This document shows positions 22,412 to 33,260 of a stretch of 64,000 bases of DNA, piece after piece. Under the pieces are notes generated by a model. It was not told the origin of the DNA, did not search any database, and was given only the letters and a program-made list of their open reading frames with translations. A program made the position numbers and the translations under genes. The stretch's first letter is position 1; the number at the start of each line of letters is the position of its first letter. The DNA comes from Arthrobotrys musiformis (lineage: Eukaryota; Ascomycota; Orbiliomycetes; Orbiliales; Orbiliaceae): positions 248,001 to 312,000 of the forward strand of contig JAVHJL010000001.1 of NCBI GenBank assembly GCA_036971715.1, given 5' to 3'.

Positions 22412-23528
22412 ATTTTAAAAGAAGCAAATTTATTAAATTTATTTTACTATAATATATGAAGTTCTAAGAAATACAGAATAAACAATTGAGAAGAAGATCT
22501 TTAGGAATAACGAGCGAAATGAAACCTTAGATCGACAGAACTGGCGTCGGCTAGCCCTTAAATAAGGAGGTTTAGGTGTTCTCGTAGGGCGTATAGCTGA
22601 ACGTTTGTACACGTAAATATGTGCCTCTCGCACTCGGGTTCTGGCGTGCATTTGCATAGGCACATTCCATTGGTATGTAATATGTACGTATTACGCCGTA
22701 ACGAGCCGGAGTCTTTTCTTGTCATACGTTCTGTTATTTTGGGAGCAACGCGTTTCTATGTGTGTTATTTTTTTCTCCCAGGCTGATGTTTTGACATGCT
22801 GTAGGGCGTGATGTGACCCATAAGGCGTCGGTTGGGGCGTCCGTGATGACCAATGTTGGGTCTGGAATATCACTCTTGACTTATTCTTTAGCCGAAAACT
22901 ATATGCTTACATTTTTTTAAGTTGAGAGATTTCGTAATTGGATACTAAATTTCTTTGGGTGTGAAAAACTATAAATATGCCGGCCTCATGCCCTTCTCAT
23001 TGTCAAAGAATCTGGCCCAGAAAATCTCCTATTATCATAACCCTATAGTTATCTGGGACCGGAAAAAAAAACCAACCGTTGCCTAATTTTACTCGAGGAT
23101 AACGTCAACATTATTACCAGCTCGATAAATGCCCGTACGACGCGGTATTTCGTTTAGCTAGAGACAAATTCACAGGCCTCGTCAATCTAACTTTATTTCG
23201 TCCTGGTTTAGGTGGAGGTGATTATGTTATCGAAGACGGCGGGTAAAATAAGTGAAGTTGCACCCTTTCTAACAATTCTCACCCACTTCTTTGTCCTATT
23301 GTCTTAGATTTGCTAACATTAGATCGGTTTTTTGATAGGATCGATGTGGAGATCGTGTAGATTGATTCAATATTTGTACTTGCAACAAACGGGGTTCCCT
23401 TTGGGAAATAGCTATCAACATCAACTCCATCTCGCGAACATGTAGGAAAATCTAGAACTCCTGCGCTATAAACGAACAATTCAAAATCACACCCGTAAAT
23501 CTATACTCGAGCTTCGGAATATACGCCC
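22412..23528. other. intergenic; promoter side of the F-box-ankyrin gene
   Basis: This holds the 5' flank of the F-box-ankyrin gene and the 3' flank of the homeodomain gene, both minus strand. Only short random frames are present. No repeat or RNA gene is visible. Confidence 0.5.
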
Positions 23529-25301
23529 CTATATCCCATCGCACTGGTACCTAGCCCGCCATCTCGCCATTTCAGCAAGACAATCCGCAGTCTGCCATAC
23601 TGATGGTAGGTTACCGTAACCAGCGGCTGTCTGAGTTAAGCCAAATAATTCTCCAAAACTAGGGTCAATATCTGCGGTGTAGCTGCATAGATTGAGGTCA
23701 GCTGGCGTTGACAGATCTAACCCCCCTTCTGTGTTAGCGATACCATGACCTTGCTTAAAATATTCCAGCCACTGTGGGTTGTCCGCAGCGGTTTGGTTCC
23801 AAGGGTCGTCATCGCCATATGTGATGATTCTCGCTTCCCTTCTAATATCCTCATCACTGATGTTGGTTCCGGTTGCTCGAGCGGTAAGAATGTATTCGCT
23901 AAGTTGTGCTGTCAATCTTTCGAAACAGTTGGTAATGGCCCTAGCGGAAGGTTCGTGGTCGGATTCGTCGGGGTGCGCTCGGTCTTTCCGCGGTGCCCGG
24001 AATGGTTCGAACGATATGGCTTCCGTACCAATTAGATACGGAGGCATGGCGTTCTCGACCAGGAGAGATATAGCCGGGTCGAGCCCACGGCATCCTTTCC
24101 AATCCCTCATTTTCACGCCATCCGTGAAGTGTTCCGCGATATGTGCGTTACGTTGAGACCAAAGACTAAAACGTTCGCCGCAGAAACCACAACGACAGTT
24201 TATTTCATCGAGTTTTGACTTCCACTTGACCATTCCAGTGGTAACTCGCTTAACGTTATGAATCGAGCGGAGGTGTTGGGTGAGGTGGTCTTTTCTATAA
24301 AATGTCCTAGCGGACTCCGGTTTTTTTGAACATTTATCAAAGTTGTGTTCCTCGAGGTGTAAATCCGAGGGATTTGGGATGTCGCAAAATATGCATTTTC
24401 TTTCGTCGTTGTGAATGTAGACCCCTTCGTGTCCGTGGCAAACCCATGCTTCGAGGGTAAGGTGAAGCGTTGACTCATGCCTCGTCCAATCATATTTGGA
24501 TTTAAACGTCTCCGTGCAGAAGGTGCACTGGTAGATCCGATCCGCAGTGGAGTCTCGGCCCTTCCGAGAATTTTTCGTGGGAGAAAGAGGGCGGTAGCGA
24601 CGTCGGCGTCGACGGGTAGGCTTTAGTGGCCCGCTACTTTCTGACCCACTTCCTACTATGCTGGGAGAATGGCTTAATCTGCCCGACATATAAGATTCAA
24701 AGGACCCTACAGAGGTTCCAACGCTTGATTCGCTGGAATCGAAGAAACTCCAGTCTTGAGGGTTGTAATTCTGAGTGCTGCTCCCAGCGATGAGTACTGC
24801 ATCAACGATTGCGTTCAAAGGAGCAGACTCTTGATCCGGGGGTGAGTTGCGCCAACGGTCAAGCGGGGTCATGCTTTCCCAAGCCACTGGTGCCGAAGGG
24901 ACGGGAATTGGCGAGGGAGTAGTAGTGTGTAAATTCCCCTGTGACAGTGTTGGAGAGGCCTCTGCTTTACATTTTCGTCGACGCCGTGTGTTAGCAAACC
25001 AATCCGCTACCTGGCGAACACTGAGGCCCGTTTCTTCGCTCAAAGACTGTTTGTCTGCTTCCGATGGATACGGGTGCTGAATATTGTTCATGAACCATCG
25101 TTGCAAAGCTTGTTTGGAACTTTTGCTCAAATGTCTTCTTCCCTTAGACTTTTTTGTTGTTATTGGGTGCGAATTCGCCTCCGTCCGTGCCTGCTGATCT
25201 CCATCGGTTCCGCCTAAAGTTCGCTCTTGTTCATAATCAATAATAGAATCAAACCACTGAGAATATGTGGGATCGGAGGCTTCTTTAGGAGAAGTAGCCA
25301 T
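23529..25301 (-). CDS. homeodomain plus C2H2 zinc-finger transcription factor
   Basis: Uninterrupted frame of 590 residues. A TALE-type homeodomain lies near the N-terminus (about residues 53-112), with the three-residue loop extension (PYPS) and recognition-helix core WFANTRRRR at 101-109. Three C2H2-like fingers follow in the middle: YQCTFCTETF with WTRHESTLH, KCIFCDIPNPSDLHLEEH with further Cys and His, and CRCGFCGERFSLWSQRNAH. The region between homeodomain and fingers is Ser/Pro-rich with a basic cluster RRRRRYRPLSPTK. The architecture recurs in filamentous ascomycetes; from memory it is annotated as homeobox and C2H2 transcription factor. It is probably nuclear; targets are unknown. The first ATG is followed at once by the open frame. 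Confidence 0.88.
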   Translation of the reverse strand: MATSPKEASDPTYSQWFDSIIDYEQERTLGGTDGDQQARTEANSHPITTKKSKGRRHLSKSSKQALQRWFMNNIQHPYPSEADKQSLSEETGLSVRQVADWFANTRRRRKCKAEASPTLSQGNLHTTTPSPIPVPSAPVAWESMTPLDRWRNSPPDQESAPLNAIVDAVLIAGSSTQNYNPQDWSFFDSSESSVGTSVGSFESYMSGRLSHSPSIVGSGSESSGPLKPTRRRRRRYRPLSPTKNSRKGRDSTADRIYQCTFCTETFKSKYDWTRHESTLHLTLEAWVCHGHEGVYIHNDERKCIFCDIPNPSDLHLEEHNFDKCSKKPESARTFYRKDHLTQHLRSIHNVKRVTTGMVKWKSKLDEINCRCGFCGERFSLWSQRNAHIAEHFTDGVKMRDWKGCRGLDPAISLLVENAMPPYLIGTEAISFEPFRAPRKDRAHPDESDHEPSARAITNCFERLTAQLSEYILTARATGTNISDEDIRREARIITYGDDDPWNQTAADNPQWLEYFKQGHGIANTEGGLDLSTPADLNLCSYTADIDPSFGELFGLTQTAAGYGNLPSVWQTADCLAEMARWRARYQCDGI

Positions 25302-26548
25302 GGTATTCGGAAGTTTGCCTTTTTTTTTTGTAAAAAGATGAACTACAGAAAATTGGAGGGATTGAAATAAGTTAAGTTCTAGTTCGAAGCTAGCTATTTC
25401 CGTGGCCGTTTAATTGTCGTGACTCTACTCGAGCTCCACCTGATGCGCTGACTAATCACCTACAAAATGCAACAATTCGCCATTCAACCGGGCGAATTGG
25501 AGGGCTTCAATTGAGGGCAGCCAAATTTATGGCGGCAATTGGTCGCTTCCCAGCTGGGTTATAAGAAGCGGGTTTCTTTTCTCCAACTTGTTTATTTTCT
25601 GTTCTGTCTTGATCTAGTTGAGGGGTCTAGAATAGCTTCGCCGAAAGCCGCCTTAGATATTTCTACTTGATTGAGTTCTTCCGATCGATGGCGACTGGTC
25701 TCATTCCCAGTATTATGACTTTTTTTATAGACCCGGGGAGCTTTACGCAGCCCCGGCGATGGCCAAACTGCGTATCATGATTAGATTTGGAAGATTAGTT
25801 CATGCAGGGAGTTCGGAAGTGGTTTTTAATTCTCCGATCTCAGCACTAGTTGGTGTAGACCCTAGTCATGTCTCTCTTTGCTTCTTTGTATGCATACAAG
25901 CGAGGTTGACCTGTCATGAATTCAATTCAAGGTACTGGTAATCATGTAAAATTTCCACTCTTTTATACGAGGATTTATAATTTAAACTATCGATAAATAC
26001 ATATTTAAATATTTACCGTCAGAATGATCAGAAAGCTCACTCGTTCTAAGCTAAAAGTCTTAAGCACCTAGGTATGTATGAGCATTGGTAATTTAGCCAC
26101 GACCCTCATTAATTATATTAAGCATCACCGCTTCGCGAATTCGAGTCAAATATTTAAATAGAAAACGTGGTTTGACGAAGTAGGTAGTACATACAGTTGT
26201 AATATTGGGGTTGAAATAGCGGTATCGTCTAACCGCGGCAGCATTTGGTTTACGAGATAAGTCTCTTCAGCCCTCACTCACAGTACAGCGTACACTGAAT
26301 TATATAGTATTCCTGAGGTTTAGGAAATCCGTGATCTTGCCGAGACCGACTTTGACCTCAGGACGCTGTCTAGTGCCGAGACTGCTCAGGACGGAAGGGG
26401 TTGTTGCACGTTGCAAATGCAACAAAGAGACTAGCTAGGTCTCGAGACTTCCCGAAAGGGGGATGGTTACACAGAACGTGGGTGTGTGTCCTTTGGTTAC
26501 ACATCCCGGGGCATCCAAGGAAAGAGAGGATTGTGACGACCGGGGGTT
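25302..26548. other. intergenic region upstream of the homeodomain gene
   Basis: Divergent region between the homeodomain gene (-) and the small gene at 26984 (+). A T run (25318-25329) lies just upstream of the homeodomain start. Copies of the dispersed GTCTCGTA-type motif lie at 25698-25710 (weak) and 26239-26260 (good). No gene is supported. Confidence 0.5.
26239..26260 (-). repeat. dispersed GTCTCGTA-type element (22-bp copy)
   Basis: The minus strand reads TTATCTCGTAAACCA and continues AATGCTG. The identical 22 bases occur on the plus strand at 58156-58177, about 32 kb away. Confidence 0.75.
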
Positions 26549-26554
26549 TTGCAG

Positions 26555-26727
26555 TTCAAAGTTGTCATGTGACCGAGTCTGGGGAGACTCATAGGAAGGG
26601 AGGAGATTTCTCATATGAGAAATCTTTCCATTCTAGAATCCAAAGACACCATGTGACTGCCGAGCCCAGGACCTGAGGCTCGCTCAACCCTGGCATCCGA
26701 GTTCTGAAGTCCAAAATCATCATGTGA
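26555..26727 (+). promoter_or_regulatory. three spaced copies of an 18-nt element, consensus TYCAAARWYRYCATGTGA
   Basis: Copies end in CATGTGA at 26566-26572, 26650-26656 and 26721-26727, with spacings of 84 and 71 nt, all on the plus strand. Each has T(T/C)CAAA ten or eleven bases before its end. They lie 260-430 bases before the start codon of the small gene at 26984 and upstream of its TATA box, so they could be binding sites for one regulator. CATGTG is an E-box (CANNTG) sequence. The rest of the sequence between copies is not conserved, so this is not a simple tandem duplication. Confidence 0.55.
26604..26625. repeat. perfect 22-bp palindrome centred on CATATG
   Basis: The half-site AGATTTCTCAT is followed directly by its reverse complement. 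It lies between the first and second copies of the 18-nt element upstream of the gene at 26984. Confidence 0.8.
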
Positions 26728-26800
26728 TCTGGCGGTGGGGTGGATATGGGGGGAGGGGTTTGATCTCTCCACGTTATGAGTTGGATCAACAGCTGAGCGT

Positions 26801-26803
26801 TTA

Positions 26804-26834
<31 letters not shown>

Positions 26835-26841
26835 TTATTTT
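26801..26841. repeat. TTTTA microsatellite
   Basis: About eight units of TTTTA with length variation, ending in TTTTATTTTA, just upstream of the TATA box of the next gene. Confidence 0.9.
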
Positions 26842-26892
26842 CTTTGTTGCGCCGGAGTGATATCACTGCAACGTCTCTTCAGTACTTCTGAC

Positions 26893-26900
26893 TATAAAAG
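26893..26900 (+). promoter_or_regulatory. TATA box of the small gene at 26984
   Basis: TATAAAAG lies 91 bases upstream of the ATG and is followed by a C/T-rich leader. Its position suits a transcription start at about 26925-26930. Confidence 0.55.
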
Positions 26901-26983
26901 GAACCACATCCCTCTGCCTTCTTTCAACCACCATCCACCTCCACCTTCCGTCTGCGATATCATCAAGCTCCCAACCCCAAACA

Positions 26984-27515
26984 ATGGACTGCCGTAGAGA
27001 CCCCAACAGTAAGCAAAACAACCATCCCCACTCCTTCGAGCTCTATGGCCTACTCTTTGAAAGAGGTTGCTAACATGATACCAACTACAGCTGGGGAGCC
27101 AATTGGCTCCATCGCCTACGAGAAGCCCTCAGAAGTCCCTGAGTGGCGGATAATCAACCTCCTGCCCCTCGGGGCCATCGGCTTTGGCAACGTCGCTAAA
27201 GCCGTGGCCATGGTCCAACGGATCATGGAGGAGGAAGGGCACGGCTTGGTCGAAGCCGTCATCAAGGGGGTCAAACTCTTCGGAGTCACTGACCCCAAAA
27301 CCATCGAGAAGATCCGGACTACCGGATCGCCAACGCCCGCTGCTGCAATCGCAGCCACCACCAACACCACCAGGGCCTCTGACAAGCCCATTCCAAGGGC
27401 CTCTGTCAAGCCCACGGGGGCCACCACACTAGGGGCCCCGCCACCATACATCCTAGCTCCACTCGCAAGACTGGGGGGGGCGCTAAGCCCCGGCCTCATG
27501 AGCGGTGGATGCTAA
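26984..27515 (+). CDS. small protein of unknown function
   Basis: Two exons: 26984-27008 (eight codons plus one base) and 27091-27515, giving 149 residues that start MDCRRDPNTGEPIGSIAYEK. The intron has GTAAGC, an ACCAACTACAG acceptor and consistent phase. It leaves a leader ATG in context ACAATG next to a good TATA box. The first 90 residues look ordered (PEWRIINLLPLGAIGFGNVA, then MVQRIMEEEGHGLVEAVIKG). The rest is Ala/Pro/Thr-rich. I do not recognise the family. The frame ends soon after a run of eight G (27473-27480). One frame over, a reading with HERWMLKYLEAP and RPYIPPHLRHK continues to 27814, so the true C-terminus may lie there. Confidence 0.6.
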
Positions 27516-27814
27516 AGTATCTGGAAGCTCCGAATGGGGAGGGGGGGGAGAAGGAGCGGGAGAAGAAGGAGAAAGGGGGGGAGGAGGAGGAGAAGAAGGG
27601 GGGGGAGGGGAGCATGGAGGGGAGGAAGGAGGGAGGGGAAGGGGTTCTGGGCCTGGACAAGGCTGAGCCTCTTGTAGCCAAAGCTGTGGGGAGGCCTTAC
27701 ATCCCCCCACACCTCAGGCACAAGTTGCCGGCCTCGTTTCAGGCCCGAGCCTCTTCCGTAAATGAGGCTCCAACTTTTTTTTTTTTTTTTCCGTTTTTTT
27801 TTTTTGTAATTTAG
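27516..27814 (+). other. possible C-terminal continuation in the next frame (Lys/Glu/Gly-rich, PYIPPHLR)
   Basis: This frame is open from before 27461 and reads HERWMLKYLEAPNGEGGEKE, a long Glu/Lys/Gly-rich stretch, then RPYIPPHLRHKLPASF. PYIPPHLR is a motif found in several eukaryotic RNA-related proteins, but alone it decides nothing. It would join the upstream exon if the G run at 27473-27480 had one more base, or through a splice I cannot see. It ends in a T-rich segment (27776-27806) that is clearly 3' flank. Confidence 0.35.
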
Positions 27815-27815
27815 T

Positions 27816-30800
27816 TAATTTTAATATGATTTTTTTTTTACCGTACCAAAGATGATTCCCCAATAAACCGTAATACGGCCTTTCCTTCCAGACCACAAGT
27901 AGGTGTAGTCCGAATTACTGTAGTGGGTAGGTAACCCGACCTGGTGCGATAGCAGGGTTAGAGACTATCATTGTTGATGCCACAACTTCGGCCTCTGCAT
28001 CTTTGCGAGACAACTACTACAAAATGGATAGTTTTTAAAACCTTCCCCTTAGTCCTGATCACGAGCCAGTCCAGATCTATTACTAACTATTCACTGACAG
28101 GTTGCTTTCTCTAATTTTGACCTGGTACGGTTTGATTCCGAGACCTGCCCCCATTACAGCGCGGCCTTTCTAGTGCTGGCCATATTTGCGTTGTAGCGGT
28201 AAAATACAACAAGAGGCGACACAGTGCGCATGCACACATTTAGCTACGGGAATACGAGCCGCCTGATCGAATTGATATCTACTTGCCTGTAATGCAAATC
28301 CGTAGCCGGGATTATCAGGACATATGGGGTTTGTTTTGATGTAAAGATATATATAATCAAACTTCGACTAAAGGTACGAAATCCAGATATGGTTTATCTT
28401 GGTACCATGGTCTCGCAGTGGTTTATCTCGTCTGTATTGTATTGCTATACGTCGGCACCACATGCATGGACGCTCGAGATTCAAATAGAATACTCGAATT
28501 TAGGTCATGGGCCGTAGGTATAGTGTTTGCAATTACTTAATTAGGTGTTGGGTTTAACAATTAACTTTCAGCAATGTATAGACACATTGACTTTTAGATT
28601 TATCATGCATGTTGGTGAGTCGGTGGTCTCGCGGTTGCCTGGCATCTCTAGTTGCTGCATCTCAGATATACCGTAGAGAAATTTCGCAGACTTGGGAGCC
28701 AGCTTGGAGGTGACTTGAAGGGTTAATTTGTAGCAGGCTTGAGGACCTTAGTATGACTAAAATAAGGCTGTAAATCGACTTGCGTCTTCCGCATCGACTC
28801 ATAAGTCTACCAGTTAACCGTAGGTTATTCCCCAAAATAGTGGCTAGTTTACCCTAAGGGAAGTGTACTCATACGATTGATCTTTTTAGTTCACAAATTC
28901 ATGATCAGCTAAAAGTATTGAACCTGAATACACATGTGTGCATTGTCATCTTTAAGGTATACAAGAGCGATAGGCTCCTTATCCTTCTATTGATAAACCT
29001 TGGAGTTTCGTTCTTGGAACTGGTCTAGTTTGATTTGCAGTTTTAATTAAGAGATAACGTTATAACGCTTCAAGCACCCGCTGTCGAAACATCATCTGAT
29101 GTCACCTCTTCAAGGTCTGCGCACAAGTTGAGGAGTCCGGCGACGAGATGGTCTCGTTCCCAGCCTCACCCAGGGCGGTCCACGACCAGACAAGGTCTGC
29201 GTACCAATAATTATATCACAAATGGTGTGTTCCACCTGATCTGGCAAGGAATACTTTCTCGGACTCTCGAAATACCTATTCCAAGAAATGATCATATGGT
29301 TCCATAGAAGGAGTGCAAAACCGCAATATTGTGGTGGGGAAATTCGGCCTCAGATGTTACGGCTTGTCTTAACCTTGATTGCCACGATAATTGCTTGAAC
29401 CAGTCCCCCAAACAAAATGAAGCTTTGGCCTCCGCAGATTCGACTCAGCTGAATTATCGACCCCTTAAAGGAAAGCGGAGATTGAAGAACTCCGGGAAAT
29501 TTACGTAACGTTATAACTCAAATTTGTAAACCTACTCCGCATGGAAGAAGACGTGATCTATTTCGTATACTAGACGACGCGAGGTAAAGGGGATACTGAT
29601 AACAAACGTTGATAGAGGGGAGATGTACGTGCGCGTGGAGTCATATCAATGACGATGCATGATACACGGCTCCACAATAAAATCAACCTCACCCTAACAA
29701 TTGCATTAGTATTTAGTTTCATCCAGCTAGCAGATGGCCGATGAATGCTGCACCGCTGGGGCCGCAGTGCGGTAGCAGTATACCAGCTGTTCCGTATGCA
29801 CATCCTACTGACACACAGTCCGTATCACCCGCCTCCCCGTTTATGCAAAGTAAATATGAGGTGTCGCTAGGTACGAGACCAAGGTGTCGTGAGACTGCAA
29901 TTGACTGGTGGATAAACTACTGAAGCTGCAGAGCGAGTTCCTGTTGTGCAGAGAATGTCGACTATTTCTCCAATCATAACCTCGATTTAGACGGGCTCGG
30001 ATGGAAGATTTACACAGCTGAGACCCTAATGATTCTACCAATGTCTGACCTGAGCTGAACAACCCGCGCCTCTTGTCTATACTTGGCTTTGTCGACTGTA
30101 GAATCCGTGCACGCAGGTACCCGTGCCCTATTATCCCGCATTTCGACTTATAAAATTTAATCAAGTCGGGACTTTTAACTTTCTTTTTTCGTTATCCTAT
30201 CTGCTATTTTGTACACCTACCAGGGTCGATAGATCAATCGTCCAATGTTATGTCGGGATTTTGGGAGCTCTGCATTATCAGGTGAGGTACGCTACACCTG
30301 CCTACGCATGCAACTATGTCTATCCCTGCACTTGGAGTTTTTAAATGCACGTCCCCAACTTTTTTTTAATCCCGTCTCCTGTAAAACCCTCACATACATA
30401 TGTATGGTATTGCGTGCCCTGATACATAGACGTACCACTTGTAGATGTAATTTACATAATCGATTTCGTGCACACGATAATTTAAGCTTTCGGTGTCGGC
30501 TGCGACCATCCACACCTGCACAGTTAAATTATGAAACGATATTTAGCGACAGAAAAGAAGTGACCATGCAACTGACAATCACACTTTCTACCAGCTGACT
30601 CTTAAGCCACACTCCTAACCCAATCCTCAGGCATCATATTTTGTGTGTGTATCCAAAGTGCGGCCCGGGGACAAAAAAAGAATTTAGCTTTGACGCAACT
30701 GCCGCGTCTAAGTGGAGATCAAAGCGCCGCAAGGATCATGTGTGATTTTCTTCTTTTGTTCCCCAGGTGCGCACTGTGCAATATTATTTCATTGCTGCAT

Positions 30801-32297
30801 AGTGCTATAGTCTAGTGTTATTAAGATTTCGTGTTTCAAGGATATCTAATTGGTTAAGGTCAAGTTAATCCGGTGCAGCTCAAGCCGGCCGGAAAAACAC
30901 GGCCGGTGTCACGTTTGACCGTTTGCCGTGCCACAATCGATACGATTGATACGATATCATTCGAACCTTTGATTTGTGTCACCAGTACTGTTGCAATTAG
31001 TTCTCAACGAAAAAATGCAACATAGATGTGATGTTTCGAAACTAAGTCGACTAGTTGCGGGGACTTTTCTCGTCGCACCATAAAAACTTAACTTTAAATC
31101 CTGCTAGCAAAAGTTTCCAAAAGAACGGGTCCGCTTAGTTAACGTCGTTCCGCCGCTGGACCGACTCTTTCCTTCAAGTCCTCCAGGTTCACCTGTGCTA
31201 ACCCTAACCTGCCTTCTCCATACCCCGCCATTTTTTCCACTAAACTCGCAACCCCAGTCTGGTTTAAGCGAATCAGCATTACCAGGCTTCACCAAAATCT
31301 TAGGTTTTGGGCACGGATTTGTGCGAGACCTCTCCTGCAGTTTGCACCTCTGTATATGGCGACATCGAAAAAAAGTCGTTGTGGTGGGCTGGCTAGATTA
31401 ACTGCAGCTACACGAAACCGGTTATCCATACACAAGCAGCCCTGACCTGCTGGAGCCAAAGGTTTTTTTCTCCCGACACTTCCCAAGGCCAAGGCACCTA
31501 GGCCTTTTCGCTGAGACTGCCACGCACTGCACTATGCAAAGGATGTCAAAAAAGTACCACAGATGTGGCCATGTGGGTCCCCCTTGTGTTCAGGAATGCA
31601 AGTCCGTCGCACGGACATCTAGGCCGCCAAGACCGTGGTGGCTTTAGCGTCGGTGGGAAGCTGTGGAATTTTTTCGGCCGGCCGTCGTCAAATCAATTCA
31701 ACGGAGCCGAACTTCACAACACGAGCAGGAAAGGTTTCACTTTTTGTTTCTTGGGACCGGCGTATAGGTGTATTTGCCCGTATTAGGTCTCAGATTCAGG
31801 GGTGCAGTTTTCTTGTGGTTTACCAAAGCGATATGCCTGCTGCACGTTTTGAACGTTGAATAATTCTGTGCCCATGGAACGACAACGCCAGCCATTTTGT
31901 GAGACTGGTACCACAACCTGAAAACTATGGCTAGGATAGCGTCTGGCCAGAATCTGGGGAAGAGTTCTCCACAATAAGGTCGCCTCTATACATAAACACC
32001 TACAAAGAACGCCCTGAAAGTGGATAAGTGAGCAGGGTTTCACAATAGCTCTAACCAAATATCTGGGTAGCGGTGTTTTTCCCTTGTCGATTCTCAATCA
32101 ACGATATTATATAACCACCTATTCTCGCTTCTACCATTTCGTAAAGTGGGACACCACCATTCCTTCTCATTAGCTATAACACTCTTTTTAATATCTATAA
32201 CCTTTTATTTCTTAGTTTCTATTGCAATTGAAACATCCCCATCGATTGCTAAAACAAAAAAAAAAATTTAATCAAGACATCTATAACGTCATAAAAT
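27816..32297. other. gene-poor region of 4.5 kb
   Basis: Only short unrecognisable frames on both strands. Diverged copies of the dispersed GTCTCGTA motif lie at 29151-29163 and 29870-29883 (inverted). The last 250 bases are the T/C-rich leader side of the GH45 gene. I see no transposon open frame. Confidence 0.5.
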
Positions 32298-33260
32298 ATG
32301 TCTTTCTCGAAATTCCTGGCCGCTTCCGTGCTGCTCGCAGTAGCTCCCCAAGTCGCTTATGGCCAAGCCAAAACGTCAGTTTCTGGAGTTGCTCAAACAT
32401 CCCTCTACTGGGATTGCTGCAAGGCCTCTTGCTCGTGGGCTGACCACGGTTTCTTCGTTGGAAACCCGGTAAACACTTGCGATATCAATGGCACCAGACT
32501 GACAGATTGGAATTTGGGAACTGGTTGCAGCGACGGCGAGTCGTTCTCCTGCCAAGACCAAATTCCATGGGCAGTCAATGATACCTTTTCCTATGGTTTT
32601 GTTGGTGCTTTCATTGACGGGTACGGTGAAAGGACTTGGTGCTGCGGGTGCTATGAGGTCGAGTTCACAGATGGACCGGTCAAGGGCAAAAAGATGGTTG
32701 TTCAGGCCAGCAATACGAATTATGATGCCAAAGGCTATTCTCAATTCAACTTCGGTGTAAGTTTGTGACCTCATAGCTTTATTTGTTTTTGATATGCCAG
32801 AGATGTTAAGAGTGAATATAGATTCCTGGCGGCTACGACTATTCTAGTGCCTGCGCAAAGCAGTTCGGTCCATCTGAGATCAACACTAAGGAAAATGACG
32901 GTGTCCTTCGCCGTGACCAATGCGATCTTCTTCCGGATACTTTGAAACCAGGCTGCCAATGGAGATTCGACTGGTTCAAAGATGCCCAAAGACCAAAGTA
33001 TGTTCACGATGCCTTAGCTTTTCTTAAATTGTCACCGTGCTAATGACTATAATAGTATCACATGGAAACGAACAGCCTGTCCAAAGGTTTTGACGGATAT
33101 CTCGGGATGTGTTCGCTCAGATGAACAGCAGTTCATTACCAAAGCCGAGACAAATGATACACTTGCTACTCCACCATCGGCCGCTCCAATTGTCGGCTCT
33201 ATGTCGGCATTCTACACTTTTGCCTTTGCGGCCGTCCTAAGTGCTATCGTCGCTTTCTAA
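32298..33260 (+). CDS. secreted GH45 family protein (endoglucanase-like) with GPI-type C-terminus
   Basis: Three exons: 32298-32756, 32822-32997 and 33056-33260, giving 279 residues. A signal peptide is at about 1-22. The GH45 signature YWDCCKASCSW carries the nucleophile-side Asp (about residue 39). CDINGTRLTD, CQDQIPWAVNDTFSYGF, WCCGCYEVEF, IPGG, CDLLPDTLKPGCQWRFDWFK and the Cys pattern all fit subfamily A. The catalytic acid of the family lies in HFD just before IPGG; here the text is QFNFGIPGG, so Asp is replaced by Asn (about residue 151). The protein ends in a Ser/Ala/Pro spacer and a hydrophobic tail SAFYTFAFAAVLSAIVAF, typical of a GPI attachment signal, with no cellulose-binding module. 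It would act at the cell surface on beta-1,4-glucan if active; loss of the acid makes hydrolysis doubtful. Confidence 0.9.

Noticed and set aside
27816..32297. Search for a transposon or retroelement in the gene-poor region
   Set aside because: No long frame, terminal repeats or reverse-transcriptase/transposase motifs were visible on either strand.
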